Below, one piece after another: positions 40,111-50,259 of a stretch of 64,000 nt of DNA. Below the pieces are notes generated by a model. It saw nothing but the letters and a program-made list of their open reading frames with translations. It was not told the DNA's origin and did no database searches. Positions within the stretch are counted from its first letter, which is position 1. The number at the start of each line of letters is the position of its first letter. Where the stretch lies: the NCBI GenBank assembly GCA_026987025.1, contig JALSNJ010000039.1, forward strand, positions 1 to 64,000, in the 5' to 3' direction. The stretch comes from Candidatus Aminicenantota bacterium (GTDB lineage: Bacteria; Acidobacteriota; Aminicenantia; S016-38). Position numbers and translations under genes: made by a program.

Positions 40111-41261
40111 AGAGAATGGCCATAGTTGGAAACCACGCCCTTTCCTACGGGGCGCTTCTTTCCAGGGTTCAGGTAATAGCCGCCTATCCCATAACCCCCC
40201 AGACCCAGGTGGTGGAGCTTCTTTCCGAAATGTGCGCCGACGGAACCCTCAAGGCGGAGTTCGTCAAGGTGGAATCCGAGCACTCCGCCATGGCGGCGGT
40301 CATGGGAGCATCGGCCTCCGGTGCCAGGGCCTTTACGGCCACCTCCTCCCAGGGCCTTGCCCTCATGCACGAGGTCCTTCACTGGGTCACCGGAGCAAGG
40401 CTTCCTGTGGTAATGGGCAACATAAACAGGGCCTTCGGTCCGCCCTGGTCCATATGGACCGAGCAAACCGACTCCCTCTCCCAGAGGGACACGGGATGGA
40501 TGCAGATCTACGCCCAGGATAATCAGGAAGTCCTGGACTCGGTAATCCTCGCCTATAAGGTCTCAGAGCAGGTCCTTCTTCCCACCATGGTAGTCCTGGA
40601 CGCCTTTTTCCTCTCCCACACCTCGGAGCCCGTGGAGATTCCGGACCAGGAGATGGTGGACGAATTTCTCCCTCCCTACGAAAACAAGTACATCCTCAAC
40701 CCCGACGACCCCCACGCCTTCGGGGGACTTACAAATCCCGAATGGTATATGGAACTCAGATACAAAATACACAAAGCCCACGAGGAGGCCCTACAGCTCA
40801 TAGAAAAAGAGGGGAGGGAGTTTGAAAAACTCTTCGGAAGATATTACGGATTGGTTGACCCCTACAGGGTGGACGATGCGGATACAATCCTTGTGGCGGT
40901 CTCCACAGCAGCCTCCACAGCCAGGTATGCGGTGGACCTATTAAGGGAAAGGGGAAAGAAGGTGGGTCTTCTGAGAATAAGGGTATTTAGACCCTTCCCC
41001 TACGAAAGGGTGAAGGAAATCCTCTCCGGTGCCAAGAAAGTTATAGTCCTTGACAGAAACCTCTCCCCCGGGGCAGGGGGAATTATAGCCTCGGAAGTAA
41101 GGGGAGCCCTGGCCAATGTAAAGAATCATCCTCCGGTTTTCAGCTACATCATGGGGCTTGGGGGAAGGGACATAACCACCAAGAACATCATGGAACTCTT
41201 TGAAGAGGTGGAGAAGATGGAGGAGGGAAAGGACATAATCTGGAAGGGGGTGAAAATATGA
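40107..41261 (+). CDS. porA: 2-oxoacid:ferredoxin oxidoreductase, alpha subunit
   Basis: A 384-residue alpha subunit with VIAAYPITPQTQVVELLSE (substrate/TPP-domain entry loop), a TATSSQGLALMHE motif and ESEHSAMAAVMGASASGARAF-like active-site region. Together with the beta subunit it binds TPP and catalyses decarboxylation. ATG at 40107 within an ATGA overlap; the longer frame upstream reads through porD. The subunit signature fits pyruvate or 2-ketoisovalerate oxidoreductases; pyruvate is the more likely substrate but this is not proven. Confidence 0.93.
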   Translation: MKRMAIVGNHALSYGALLSRVQVIAAYPITPQTQVVELLSEMCADGTLKAEFVKVESEHSAMAAVMGASASGARAFTATSSQGLALMHEVLHWVTGARLPVVMGNINRAFGPPWSIWTEQTDSLSQRDTGWMQIYAQDNQEVLDSVILAYKVSEQVLLPTMVVLDAFFLSHTSEPVEIPDQEMVDEFLPPYENKYILNPDDPHAFGGLTNPEWYMELRYKIHKAHEEALQLIEKEGREFEKLFGRYYGLVDPYRVDDADTILVAVSTAASTARYAVDLLRERGKKVGLLRIRVFRPFPYERVKEILSGAKKVIVLDRNLSPGAGGIIASEVRGALANVKNHPPVFSYIMGLGGRDITTKNIMELFEEVEKMEEGKDIIWKGVKI

Positions 41262-42163
41262 GAAAACTTACCATACCCAGGGAAGAATACATGACGCCGG
41301 GCCACCTGGCCTGCCAGGGCTGCGGAGGAGCCCTGGCCATGAGATTGGCGTTGAAGGCCCTCGGCAAAAAAACCATTCTTTCCATCCCGGCCTGCTGCTG
41401 GTCTGTCATAGACGGGCCCTTCCCCTATTCCGCCGCCGGAGTCCCTATCTTTCACGCTCCCTTTGAAACGGCGGCATCCACCTCCGCCGGAGTGGCGGCG
41501 GCCATGAAAATCCTGGGGAAGGAGGATGTGAATGTGGTGGCGTGGGCAGGCGACGGCGGAACCTTTGACATAGGGATTCAGGCCATCTCCGGCGCCGCCG
41601 AGAGGGGGGACAACATACTCTACATAGTCTACGACAACGAAGCCTACATGAACACAGGAATCCAGAGGAGCTCCGCCACCCCTTATAAGGCCTGGACCAC
41701 CACCACCCCCTACAAATTCCCCAAGGCCAGGCCCAAGAAGGACATAATAGGAATTCTGGCAGCCCACAAAATCCCCTACGCTGCCACCGCCACCGTGGCC
41801 TACGCCGAGGACTTCGTGAAGAAGGTGAAGAAGGCGGCGTCCATGAGGGGATTCCGCTTTATCCAGGTGCTTTCCCCGTGTCCCCCTGGGTGGAAGACGC
41901 CGCCGGAAATTACCATAAAACTGGCCCGCCTGGCGGTTCAGACCGGGGTCTTCCCCCTCTACGAGGTGGAGAACGGAGAGAAATACAAAATAAACATAAA
42001 GCCCAAAAAACTAAAGCCGGTAATTGAATATCTAAAGCTTCAGGGAAGGTTCCGCCACCTTACCCAGGAAGATGTGGACGAAATTCAGAGGATGGTGGAG
42101 CGGAACTGGAAGGTCCTCCTGGCCAGGGAGGAGTTTTCAAAGCAAATAGAAAAAATAGTTTAA
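41258..42163 (+). CDS. porB: 2-oxoacid:ferredoxin oxidoreductase, beta subunit
   Basis: A 301-residue TPP-binding subunit. The TPP motif is WAGDGGTFDIGIQAISGAAERGDN with the following YDNEAYMNTG. Cysteines for the proximal [4Fe-4S] cluster are C-x2-C in ACQGCGG and further ones at PACCW and LSPCPPGW. Last gene of the Por set; glyA follows nine nt later. In the family this subunit holds the active site, passing electrons to the delta subunit. Confidence 0.93.
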   Translation: MRKLTIPREEYMTPGHLACQGCGGALAMRLALKALGKKTILSIPACCWSVIDGPFPYSAAGVPIFHAPFETAASTSAGVAAAMKILGKEDVNVVAWAGDGGTFDIGIQAISGAAERGDNILYIVYDNEAYMNTGIQRSSATPYKAWTTTTPYKFPKARPKKDIIGILAAHKIPYAATATVAYAEDFVKKVKKAASMRGFRFIQVLSPCPPGWKTPPEITIKLARLAVQTGVFPLYEVENGEKYKINIKPKKLKPVIEYLKLQGRFRHLTQEDVDEIQRMVERNWKVLLAREEFSKQIEKIV

Positions 42164-42172
42164 GGGGGGAGC

Positions 42173-43438
42173 ATGTTTGAGGACCTGAGAAAATACGACC
42201 CTGAGATAGCCAGGGCAGTTTACGACGAAACCGTAAGGCAGCATTCTACCTTAGAACTCATAGCCTCGGAGAACTTCGCACCAAGGGCAGTTCTGGAAGC
42301 GGCCGCCTCTGTCTTCACCAACAAATATGCCGAGGGCTACCCCAAGAAGAGATATTACGGAGGATGCGAATTCGTGGATGTGGTGGAGAGCCTTGCGAGG
42401 AACAGGGCCAAGGAACTCTTCGGAGCAGAATTTGCCAATGTCCAGCCCCATTCCGGAACCCAGGCCAACATGGGGGTTTACTTCACCGTGTTGGAGCCCG
42501 GAGACACCATGATGGGGATGAACCTCTCCCACGGCGGACATCTTTCCCACGGACATCCGCTGAATTTCACTGGACGCTGGTACAATGTGGTTTTCTACGG
42601 GGTGGATAAGGAAACGGAGACCATAGATTACGACGAGGTCCTCCGACTTGCCAAGGAGCACAGGCCAAAACTCATCGTGGCCGGGGCCTCGGCCTATCCC
42701 AGGTTTATAGATTTCAAGAGGTTCAGGGAAATTGCCGACGAAGTGGGGGCCTACTTCATGGTGGACATGGCCCACATAGCAGGGCTCGTGGCAGGAGGGG
42801 TTCATCCTTCTCCGGTCCCCTATGCGGATTTCGTCACATCCACCACCCACAAGACCCTGAGGGGACCCAGGGGGGGATTCATCCTATCTAAAGCGAAGTA
42901 CAAAAAGGAACTGAACAGGGCAGTCTTCCCGGGGGCCCAGGGAGGACCCCTGGTTCACATAATTGCCGCCAAGGCGGTGGCCTTCAAGCTGGCCATGACC
43001 GACGAGTTTAAACAATACGCAGCCCAGATAGTTAAAAATGCCAAGGCACTGGCAGAAACCCTCAAGGACGAGGGTCTGAGGATAGTATCAGGGGGAACGG
43101 ACAACCATCTAATGCTGGTGGACCTGAGGTCCTTGGGAATCACCGGAAAGGAGGCGGAAAAAACACTGGAAAGGGCTGGAATTACCGTAAACAAAAACAC
43201 CATACCCTTTGACCCCCAACCTCCGCTGATAACCAGCGGTATAAGGATAGGAACCCCTGCCCTCACCACCAGGGGGATGAAGGAGAAGGAAATGGAGAAG
43301 GTGGGGAGGCTCATATCCAGGGTCCTTCACAACATGGACAGGGAGGAGGTCATAGAGGAAGTGAGGGAGGAGGTAAGAAAGCTCACCGAGGAATTCCCCC
43401 TGTATCCTGAAATAAGAAGGGAATTTGAGGAAGGATGA
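42173..43438 (+). CDS. glyA: Serine hydroxymethyltransferase
   Basis: A 421-residue PLP enzyme of normal length that interconverts serine and glycine with tetrahydrofolate. Motifs include [41 protein letters not shown] and the PLP lysine in [12 protein letters not shown]. Its position just after porB and before purD links acetyl-CoA/pyruvate flow with glycine and one-carbon supply for purines. GGGGGA precedes the ATG. Confidence 0.97.
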   Translation: MFEDLRKYDPEIARAVYDETVRQHSTLELIASENFAPRAVLEAAASVFTNKYAEGYPKKRYYGGCEFVDVVESLARNRAKELFGAEFANVQPHSGTQANMGVYFTVLEPGDTMMGMNLSHGGHLSHGHPLNFTGRWYNVVFYGVDKETETIDYDEVLRLAKEHRPKLIVAGASAYPRFIDFKRFREIADEVGAYFMVDMAHIAGLVAGGVHPSPVPYADFVTSTTHKTLRGPRGGFILSKAKYKKELNRAVFPGAQGGPLVHIIAAKAVAFKLAMTDEFKQYAAQIVKNAKALAETLKDEGLRIVSGGTDNHLMLVDLRSLGITGKEAEKTLERAGITVNKNTIPFDPQPPLITSGIRIGTPALTTRGMKEKEMEKVGRLISRVLHNMDREEVIEEVREEVRKLTEEFPLYPEIRREFEEG

Positions 43439-44361
43439 AGGCAGCCCTTTTCTGCTCAGAAAAGATAACCCAAGGCCTTAAAGGGGTTCTCCAGCAGCAG
43501 GGCATGGAAGTGCTGGAACTGGAAACCCCTGAACTCCTGCCCCAGGTTGAAGCCGAGATAGTGGTGGTTCAGTTTCCCGTGGGTAAATACAAAAGGGGGG
43601 ATGTCTTCGTGAATCTGGAAAGACTATGGGACAGGTCTTCCCCCATCACCCTGATAATAAAGCCGCCGGGGGAAAAAATAAGAAGAAGGGACCTGAAGGC
43701 CAATGTCCTGGTTCTGGACGAGACCGCGGGGGTGGAGGAAATGGGAAGAAGGCTCCTGGAGTTCTTGCATGACCCGGAGCTTCTCCTGTCCAAGGGGCTG
43801 GAGGCCTATGCCGAAAGAAATTATCCCTTAGCCTACGAGTACTGGCTGAGGCTGGCCAGAAGCGAAGAGGGCAAGGGGACCAAGGTTTTTGAGTACCTTA
43901 AAATAGCCAAAAGGGAATTTGAGGAGGCCGGCCTGGACACCGCCCCCATAGAAAAAATCCTGATGGAAAGGGTGGATCCCTTCAAAGAGGGAGCCAGGCT
44001 TTACTCGGAGGGAAAACTTCAGGAGGCCCTGGAATACTTAGAGAGGATATCCCAGGACCATCCGGAATTCGTAAGGGCCAGGGCCCTGGTGGAAAACATA
44101 AAGGAGGAGCTGGAACTGGAGGACGCCGAGGAAGTCCTCAACGAAATAGAAAATCCAAGCATAAGCGACGAGGATGTCTTTCTGCCGGTGGGAGGCCTTT
44201 CCCAGGCGGAGCTAACCCCCAAGGAAGCTTTTCTGCTTTCCCTTATAGACGGCGAGGCCACGGTGGAAAAAATTTCCAAAATAGCCCCCATGGACCAGGA
44301 GGAGCTGAAAAATTCCCTGAAAAAACTTCTGGCCTTAGGGCTTATAAGGAGGAAAGGATGA
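43435..44361 (+). CDS. Hypothetical protein: receiver-like N-terminus, TPR-like middle, winged-helix C-terminus
   Basis: A 308-residue cytoplasmic protein with ATGA overlaps on both sides, so it is an integral part of the operon. The first about 115 residues alternate beta strands and helices like a response-regulator receiver (ALFCSEKIT...EIVVVQFPV...ITLIIKPPG...VLVLDETA), but no clear phospho-acceptor pattern is seen. The middle (about 120-225) has two TPR-like helix pairs ([40 protein letters not shown]). The last 60 residues ([27 protein letters not shown]...[13 protein letters not shown]) look like the helical C-terminal domain found with DUF4388/PATAN-type proteins. Function unknown. 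Confidence 0.72.
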   Translation: MKAALFCSEKITQGLKGVLQQQGMEVLELETPELLPQVEAEIVVVQFPVGKYKRGDVFVNLERLWDRSSPITLIIKPPGEKIRRRDLKANVLVLDETAGVEEMGRRLLEFLHDPELLLSKGLEAYAERNYPLAYEYWLRLARSEEGKGTKVFEYLKIAKREFEEAGLDTAPIEKILMERVDPFKEGARLYSEGKLQEALEYLERISQDHPEFVRARALVENIKEELELEDAEEVLNEIENPSISDEDVFLPVGGLSQAELTPKEAFLLSLIDGEATVEKISKIAPMDQEELKNSLKKLLALGLIRRKG

Positions 44362-45617
44362 AGGTTTTAGTGGTGGGCTCAGGGGGAAGGGAACACGCCT
44401 TGGTGTGGAAGATATCCCATTCTCCCTTAGTGGAGAAAATCTATGCGGCTCCAGGAAACGGGGGAATGAAGGAGGCGGAGAGGGTTCCCATCCCCGTCCA
44501 CGAGGTGGTGGCCCTGGCGGACTTCGCCGCCGAAAGGGCCGTGGACCTTACGGTGGTGGGGCCGGAATTGCCTTTGGCCTTAGGAATAGTGGACGAGTTT
44601 CAGAGAAGGGGACTTAAAATTTTCGGTCCATCCCGGCTGGCGGCGGAACTGGAGGCCAGTAAGGTCTTCGCCAAGGAATTCATGACCCGCCACGGAATAC
44701 CCATCGCCGAGTTTGATGTGGCCACGGACTTCTCCACCGGCAGGGAAATAATAGAATCCGGCAAATACGGATATCCCGTGGTAATAAAGGCGGACGGTCT
44801 GGCCGGAGGAAAGGGCTCCCTGGTTTGCCAGACCCACGAAGAAGCCCTGAGGGCTCTGGACCTTCTGATAAACAGGAGAGTATTCGGAACCGCCGGCGAC
44901 AGGGTGATAATAGAAAGGTTTCTGCCAGGAAGGGAGATCTCCTTCACAGTAATAACCGACGGGAAAAACATAGTGCCCATAGTCACCTCCAAGGACTACA
45001 AGAGGGCCTACGACGAGGACCAGGGGCCCAACACCGGAGGAATGGGGGCCGTCTCCCCCTGTCCCTATGTGGACGCAAACCTTTATGTGAAAATTATGGA
45101 CAGCATAATTCGCCCGACCATAAGGGGGATGCTGGAAGAAGGAAGGGAATTCAGAGGGGTGCTCTACGCAGGGTTGATGCTGACGGAGGAAGGCCCCAAG
45201 GTTCTGGAATTCAATGTAAGGTTCGGAGACCCGGAAACCCAGGCCATAATAATGAGGCTGCGCAGCGACCTGGTGGAGGTCTTAAACTCGGTGGCCGAAG
45301 GCCTGATCCCGGAAAAGAAGCTGGAGTGGGACCGGGAGGTTTCCATAGATGTGGTTTTGGCCTCCAGTGGCTATCCCGGAAAATACGAAAAGGGAAAGGA
45401 AATAAAAGGCCTTGACGAAGTAGGGGAAGATGTAATTCTCTTCCACGCCGGGACCGAATTCAGGGACGGAAAATTTTACACCTCCGGAGGAAGGGTCCTC
45501 AATGTGGCGGCAAAGGGAAAGGACCTGGGGGAGGCCCGGGCGAAGGTTTATTCCGCCATAGAAAAAATACACTTTGAAGGCATGTTTTACAGAAAGGACA
45601 TAGGAGTTTTCCAATGA
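44358..45617 (+). CDS. purD: Phosphoribosylamine-glycine ligase
   Basis: A 419-residue ATP-grasp enzyme that joins glycine to phosphoribosylamine in purine synthesis. It starts VLVVGSGGREHALVWK; the ATP-grasp region includes VIKADGLAGGKGS, QGPNTGGMGAVSP and FNVRFGDPETQ. Normal length. glyA two genes upstream makes its glycine substrate and purE follows with an ATGA overlap. Confidence 0.97.
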   Translation: MKVLVVGSGGREHALVWKISHSPLVEKIYAAPGNGGMKEAERVPIPVHEVVALADFAAERAVDLTVVGPELPLALGIVDEFQRRGLKIFGPSRLAAELEASKVFAKEFMTRHGIPIAEFDVATDFSTGREIIESGKYGYPVVIKADGLAGGKGSLVCQTHEEALRALDLLINRRVFGTAGDRVIIERFLPGREISFTVITDGKNIVPIVTSKDYKRAYDEDQGPNTGGMGAVSPCPYVDANLYVKIMDSIIRPTIRGMLEEGREFRGVLYAGLMLTEEGPKVLEFNVRFGDPETQAIIMRLRSDLVEVLNSVAEGLIPEKKLEWDREVSIDVVLASSGYPGKYEKGKEIKGLDEVGEDVILFHAGTEFRDGKFYTSGGRVLNVAAKGKDLGEARAKVYSAIEKIHFEGMFYRKDIGVFQ

Positions 45618-46069
45618 AGGTTTTCTACCTTATAGGAAGCAACTCGGACAGAGCTACCATTGAGCCGGGCCTGGAATTTCTGGAAAAAATGGGGGTGGAG
45701 ACGGAGGTGGTGGTAACCTCCGCCCACAGGACCCCGGAAAGAACTATGAAAATAGTGAGGGAAAAGGAGGCGGAAACCGATGTCTTCGTGGCGGTGGCCG
45801 GGGGAGCAGCCCATTTAGCAGGGGTTGTGGCTGCCCACACCACAAAGCCTGTTATAGGCCTTCCGGTGGCGGTTCCCCCCTTCAACGGTCTGGACTCCCT
45901 GCTCTCCATGGTGCAGATGCCCAGGGGAGTACCGGTGGCGGTGGTTTCCGTGGGCAAGTGGGGAGGACTTAATTCCGCCATCCTGGCCTGCGAAATTCTG
46001 GCCTTGAAGTACCCGGAGCTTACCGAAAAACTTGAGAAATACAGGGAAGAACTCAGGTCCAGGGTCTAA
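45614..46069 (+). CDS. purE: N5-carboxyaminoimidazole ribonucleotide mutase
   Basis: A 151-residue PurE with LIGSNSDRATIEPG, the active-site SAHRTPER and AVAGGAAHLAGVVAAHTTKPVIG. PurE converts N5-CAIR (made by PurK) to CAIR, or in class II forms carboxylates AIR directly; no purK is in the window. The gene overlaps purD (ATGA) and its last 38 nt overlap mtaB. Confidence 0.95.
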   Translation: MKVFYLIGSNSDRATIEPGLEFLEKMGVETEVVVTSAHRTPERTMKIVREKEAETDVFVAVAGGAAHLAGVVAAHTTKPVIGLPVAVPPFNGLDSLLSMVQMPRGVPVAVVSVGKWGGLNSAILACEILALKYPELTEKLEKYREELRSRV

Positions 46070-47267
46070 GAAATTCTCCCTGATAAACCAGGGATGCAGG
46101 CTTAACGCCGCAGAGAGCCAGAAAATAGCCGAGGAACTCCAGAAAAGGGGCTGGGTTCTGTCCTCACCTCAGCAAGCCCTCTGGGTCATCGTAAACACCT
46201 GCACGGTCACCCACAGGGCGGATGCTGACCTGAGAAAAATCATCAGGAGGGTAAAGAGGGAAAACCCGGGGGCGAAAATCGCGGCCATAGGATGTTATGT
46301 GGACCACTACGGAAAGGTGGAAGGAGCAGACCTGGCCCTTCCCAACCACAGAAAAACGGAGATAATCAACCTCCTGGGAGCAGAAGGAAAAGGCAAGCCG
46401 GTAAGGTGGAAAAGCCGTGGATTCCTGAAGGTGCAGGAGGGCTGCGACCTGGCGTGCACATACTGCATTATACCCAGGGTGAGGGGTCCCTCCCGGAGCC
46501 TCCCCTGGTCCCTCATAGAAAGGAGGATTGAAGAATTTCTCTCCCTGGGATACCAGGAGGTAGTAATAACGGGCATTCACCTGGAATCCTACGGGAGGGA
46601 ATGGGGGGAGAGGGAGGGCCTCCTCCATCTTCTGCGGCTGCTGGAGAAATTCTATCCCCAGATAAAGTTCAGAATCTCCTCCTTGGACCCCCGGTTCCTG
46701 TCCTCCCGACTCCTTGACTACATCCTCAATTCCCCCCACATAATGCCCACCTTCCACCTTTCCCTTCAGCACTACTCCCCGAGGATCCTGAAGCTCATGG
46801 GAAGGGGAAGCAACAGGGGCTTCGCCCGGCTGGTGGATAAGATAAGGAAGGGAAGGCCTGAGGCAGGTTTGGGGGCGGACTTTATAGTGGGCTTTCCTTC
46901 GGAAACCGATGAGGATTTTCTCCTCCTTTACAGGTTCGCAGAGAAAGCCCCCCTATCCTACTTCCATGTATTCACCTTTTCCCCCAGGGAAAGAACTCGG
47001 GCGGCGGAGATAAGACCCAGGGTTCCGGAGAGAATTTCCAAAAAAAGGTCTGCCCTCCTGAGGGAGCTGGGAAGGAGGAAAACCGGGGAATTCGCCCGCT
47101 CCATGGTGGGAAAAACCCTGCAGGCCACGGTAATAAAGGAAGGGGAGGCCCTCAGCGAAAACTACCTGAGGATAAAATTTGAGGGGAAACTTCCTCCCGG
47201 AAAGAGACTTCCCTTCAAAATAGAAGACTTCGCAGCGCCCTGGCTTCTTGGAAAGCCTCTGGTCTAA
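46032..47267 (+). CDS. mtaB: tRNA threonylcarbamoyladenosine methylthiotransferase MtaB
   Basis: A 411-residue radical SAM methylthiotransferase. The N-terminal UPF0004 cysteines are in INQGCRLNAAES, VNTCTVTH and AIGCYV; the radical SAM motif is CDLACTYC followed by PRVRGPSRS; a TRAM domain ends the protein. The NQGCRLN/NTCTVTHRAD pattern is that of MtaB, which adds a methylthio group to t6A37. The only start that keeps the first cysteine is TTG 46032, inside purE, without a clear Shine-Dalgarno; coupling to purE translation is likely. Last gene of the operon. Confidence 0.92.
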   Translation: MRNTGKNSGPGSKKFSLINQGCRLNAAESQKIAEELQKRGWVLSSPQQALWVIVNTCTVTHRADADLRKIIRRVKRENPGAKIAAIGCYVDHYGKVEGADLALPNHRKTEIINLLGAEGKGKPVRWKSRGFLKVQEGCDLACTYCIIPRVRGPSRSLPWSLIERRIEEFLSLGYQEVVITGIHLESYGREWGEREGLLHLLRLLEKFYPQIKFRISSLDPRFLSSRLLDYILNSPHIMPTFHLSLQHYSPRILKLMGRGSNRGFARLVDKIRKGRPEAGLGADFIVGFPSETDEDFLLLYRFAEKAPLSYFHVFTFSPRERTRAAEIRPRVPERISKKRSALLRELGRRKTGEFARSMVGKTLQATVIKEGEALSENYLRIKFEGKLPPGKRLPFKIEDFAAPWLLGKPLV

Positions 47268-47279
47268 CTCTTTTAAAAT

Positions 47280-47310
47280 AAAAAAACCCCGCCATCCGGA
47301 GATGGCGGGG
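47280..47310 (-). terminator. Rho-independent terminator of the TonB receptor gene
   Basis: On the minus strand CCCCGCCATC, loop TCCG, GATGGCGGGG, then seven T (47286-47280): a perfect ten-bp stem. On the plus strand the same stem is followed by CATTTATC, so it may also weakly stop the mtaB operon. Confidence 0.92.
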
Positions 47311-47329
47311 CATTTATCAGAGGTTCAGC

Positions 47330-50158
47330 TTAGAACTCGAACCTGATGCCGAACTCAAACACGGTGGGGTTGAGGATCCTCTGGACCTCCATGTAGCTGG
47401 TGGAGTTCATCATCGGGTCCTTCTTCAGGGCCATGTTGTTGTTGGTAATGTTGAACCCGTCTATGGAGAAGTAAATCCTTCCGAGGTTGGCGATCTCCCA
47501 CTTCTTCTCAAGCCTGAGGTTGAGCATCCAGAAGGTGGGAAGCCTGGTGTCGCCGAACTTTCCGTAGTAAACATTCACTCTTCCAAGGCCGCTTCCCCTA
47601 TCATCTATGTACCAGTACCTGGGGATTACATATCCTTCCCTGGCCACGAAGGCGAAGGAGATGTTGAAGTCGTAGGGGAGCTGATAGAGACCGGAGGCCT
47701 TGAACATCCAGCGGGAGTTGACATAGATTCCCCTGATTCCGGAACCGCTGGACTCAGGAGCCACCACTCCGCCGTCAAAGAAGTCCTTGTTGGTGGGGTC
47801 GGTGTACTCGTCCTGCCAGTGCTGCTTCCAGTCGTCGTAGGTGAAGGAGGCGTTGAGCATCCACCTGTCGGAGAGCCTCTTGTTCACGATAAACTGGATA
47901 GCCTTGTAATCGGTATAGTACTTGTCGTGGTTGGTCCTGTACCTTCCGGCGGGTTTGAAGTAGGAGAGGGTGTAGTAATACTTGTCTATTTCAGGGATGT
48001 ATCCGGCAACCACCCAGTCGTCCTTGGACTCCAGGACCAGAGGATCGTAGCTCTTTATGTAAAGGTCCCAGGTCTGGTTCACCACCCTCCTGTAAACTCC
48101 CTGGATGGAGACCGCCAGGTTGGGGAGAACTTCCCTTTCCAGGCTCACTATGGCCTCGTAGGTCCAGGGGCTGTGGTAGTTGGGGTCAAACCTGTTGGGG
48201 GTTTCGGTGGAGGTGGGATTGGCGGGGTCAAAACCACCGTACCAGACGGCCCACCCGAGGTTGGGATATCCCAGAAGCTCGTCCTCGGTGACGATGCCGT
48301 CGCCGTTTCTGTCAACCCAAAAATAGGCCAAATACCTGACATTTATGGGGTTTACGAAGTATGCCCTGTTAATTCCTCCCTGGGTACCGTACCTGGCCAG
48401 GGCCAGTTTGAACAGGGTCTTGGAGTCCCCGGTTAGGTCGTAAATCAGGTTGAGCCTGGGGGAGAACATGTTCCAGTTGGGCTTAACATCGGCTCCTCCG
48501 AAGTCAAGGTCGGGAATGTAATCCTTCATTATCTCGGCGCCCTGAACGGTTCCCGGGTTGAGTTTGTTTATTTCAACATCGTAGCGGAGACCCAGGTTTA
48601 CGGTAAGCCTTCCGTAGTTCATGACATCCTGCACATAGGCGGAGTACCTGGTGTACTTGGCCTCAATGTATCCCACGGAATTTGCCTCGGCCACCCAGAG
48701 GTCGGGACCGAACCTGTAGAGTATGGTCCCACCGTGGGGCCAGGTTGAGGTGGTGGTAATTATGGCGTCCAGGTACTCAATTCCGAACTTGAACTCGTGG
48801 TCTCCTCCCAGGAAGGCCTCCTTGAAGTAGTTACCCCTGAGGACTATGTTCCACTGATTCCTGTCGGTCTTGTAGTCAATGAAGGAACCCCTTACATAGA
48901 ACTTGGGATAAAACTCAAATATAGTGTATGTGTCCATTCCTCCCTTGGGAGCCAGGTGGAACCCACCGTTGGTGTATATGGCCTTGAAGTTGAGCATCAG
49001 GTTTCCGAAGAAGTGCTCGGTCTCTGCCTTCCAGATGTACCCGGGTCCAGTCTGGTCCCAGGTGGTTCCAGGCTCCTGCTGGGTTGCACCGAAGGCCGTC
49101 CTTCCCCATTTCTTCTTGTTGTCGTATTCTACGAAGAACTCGGCCCTGTGCTTGGAACCAAGCTGGAAGTTTATCTTTCCGTATCCGCTCTCCAGCCAGG
49201 TGTCGTCGGAAGTTCCAGCCATGGTGTAGGTTCCTATGTCCTGAACACCCCAGCTCACATAGAACCATAGCTTATCCTTTATAATGGGACCGCCGAAGTT
49301 GGCGCCGTAGTGGTAAATGGTCCTGACCTTGTTCCCCTTGTATCCCTTGGCCTTGAGGTCGTCGGGGATGTTGTCCCTCTGCCACCTTTCGTCCTCACCG
49401 TAGAGGTAGAAGAGCCCGCTCATCTTGTTTCCGCCCCGGCGGGAGATGAAGTTCAGGTGGATTCCTCCGGTCATGTACTCAATGTCAGGGGCTCCCACGG
49501 TTACCTGGAACTCCTCGTATCCCATCATGTTAAGGTAAGCAGGAGCAGCTCCGATGGCCGCGGGGTCAGTGATGTTGGCTCCGTCAACATTCCAGGTGGA
49601 CTGTCCCTGTCCTACTCCGTGCCCGGTGTAGGAGGATTGCTGACCGCCTTCGTTTCCTCCCACATCCTCACGGTCAACCAGAACTCCAGGGGCCAGCTCA
49701 AGAAAGACCCAAGGGTTCCTGGAGGTGGGGAGCTCTTCCAGGTATTCCTTGGTAATGTTAACTCCAACCTGGGCTTTCCTGGTGTCCACCACTGGGGCAG
49801 CTGCGGTGACGGTGATTTCCTGCTTGATGGTACCCTCTTCCATCTTGAGAACGATGTTAACATCGCTACCGGCCACCACCCTGATTCCCTTCCTGACGAT
49901 GGTCTTGAATCCCTGGAGCTCAGCCTTTATCTGGTAAACTCCAGGCGGAAGGGAAAGGAACCTGAAATTACCCTCCGCAGAGGAGATAGCCGTGATGGGG
50001 GCTATCTTTTCTCCCGTGAGGGTAACCGCCACTCCGGGAAGAGGCTGTCCGCTGGCAGCGTCCACCACCTTCCCGTAAATGTTTCCGGTCCTCACCTGGC
50101 CCATGACCGGAACAGCCACCAAGGCCAGAAGTGCGACCAGAACTAAAGCCTTTCGCAT
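47330..50158 (-). CDS. TonB-dependent-receptor-type outer-membrane protein with carboxypeptidase-regulatory-like N-terminus
   Basis: A 942-residue outer-membrane protein. Signal peptide (residues 1-21, ending VPVMGQ), a carboxypeptidase-regulatory-like beta-sandwich (about 22-115, GNIYGKVVDAASGQPLPGVAV), a plug-like domain (ITVTAAAPVVDTRKAQVGVNI through the VDGANITDP region), then a long beta-barrel ending FEFGIRFEF with terminal Phe, as in outer-membrane proteins. It resembles the Oar-type receptors abundant in Acidobacteria. No SusD partner lies nearby. Start at 50158 fixed by GGAGG and the signal peptide. The monocistronic unit, strong terminator and strict codon choice suggest high expression. 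Substrate unknown. Confidence 0.9.
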   Translation of the reverse strand: MRKALVLVALLALVAVPVMGQVRTGNIYGKVVDAASGQPLPGVAVTLTGEKIAPITAISSAEGNFRFLSLPPGVYQIKAELQGFKTIVRKGIRVVAGSDVNIVLKMEEGTIKQEITVTAAAPVVDTRKAQVGVNITKEYLEELPTSRNPWVFLELAPGVLVDREDVGGNEGGQQSSYTGHGVGQGQSTWNVDGANITDPAAIGAAPAYLNMMGYEEFQVTVGAPDIEYMTGGIHLNFISRRGGNKMSGLFYLYGEDERWQRDNIPDDLKAKGYKGNKVRTIYHYGANFGGPIIKDKLWFYVSWGVQDIGTYTMAGTSDDTWLESGYGKINFQLGSKHRAEFFVEYDNKKKWGRTAFGATQQEPGTTWDQTGPGYIWKAETEHFFGNLMLNFKAIYTNGGFHLAPKGGMDTYTIFEFYPKFYVRGSFIDYKTDRNQWNIVLRGNYFKEAFLGGDHEFKFGIEYLDAIITTTSTWPHGGTILYRFGPDLWVAEANSVGYIEAKYTRYSAYVQDVMNYGRLTVNLGLRYDVEINKLNPGTVQGAEIMKDYIPDLDFGGADVKPNWNMFSPRLNLIYDLTGDSKTLFKLALARYGTQGGINRAYFVNPINVRYLAYFWVDRNGDGIVTEDELLGYPNLGWAVWYGGFDPANPTSTETPNRFDPNYHSPWTYEAIVSLEREVLPNLAVSIQGVYRRVVNQTWDLYIKSYDPLVLESKDDWVVAGYIPEIDKYYYTLSYFKPAGRYRTNHDKYYTDYKAIQFIVNKRLSDRWMLNASFTYDDWKQHWQDEYTDPTNKDFFDGGVVAPESSGSGIRGIYVNSRWMFKASGLYQLPYDFNISFAFVAREGYVIPRYWYIDDRGSGLGRVNVYYGKFGDTRLPTFWMLNLRLEKKWEIANLGRIYFSIDGFNITNNNMALKKDPMMNSTSYMEVQRILNPTVFEFGIRFEF

Positions 50159-50259
50159 ACGCACACCTCCTAAGAAGATTTCCTGCCTTGAAGGAAGCAA
50201 TTTTCGTGCCAAAAATTCCCCGCATATAAAAAGACCCTCTGTTTCAACTCTACGGTAAA

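Noticed and set aside
49310-50146. Long plus-strand open frames antisense to the TonB receptor and to dnaK
   Set aside because: They arise from strong codon bias of the sense genes, have no SD or family features and shadow well-conserved proteins.
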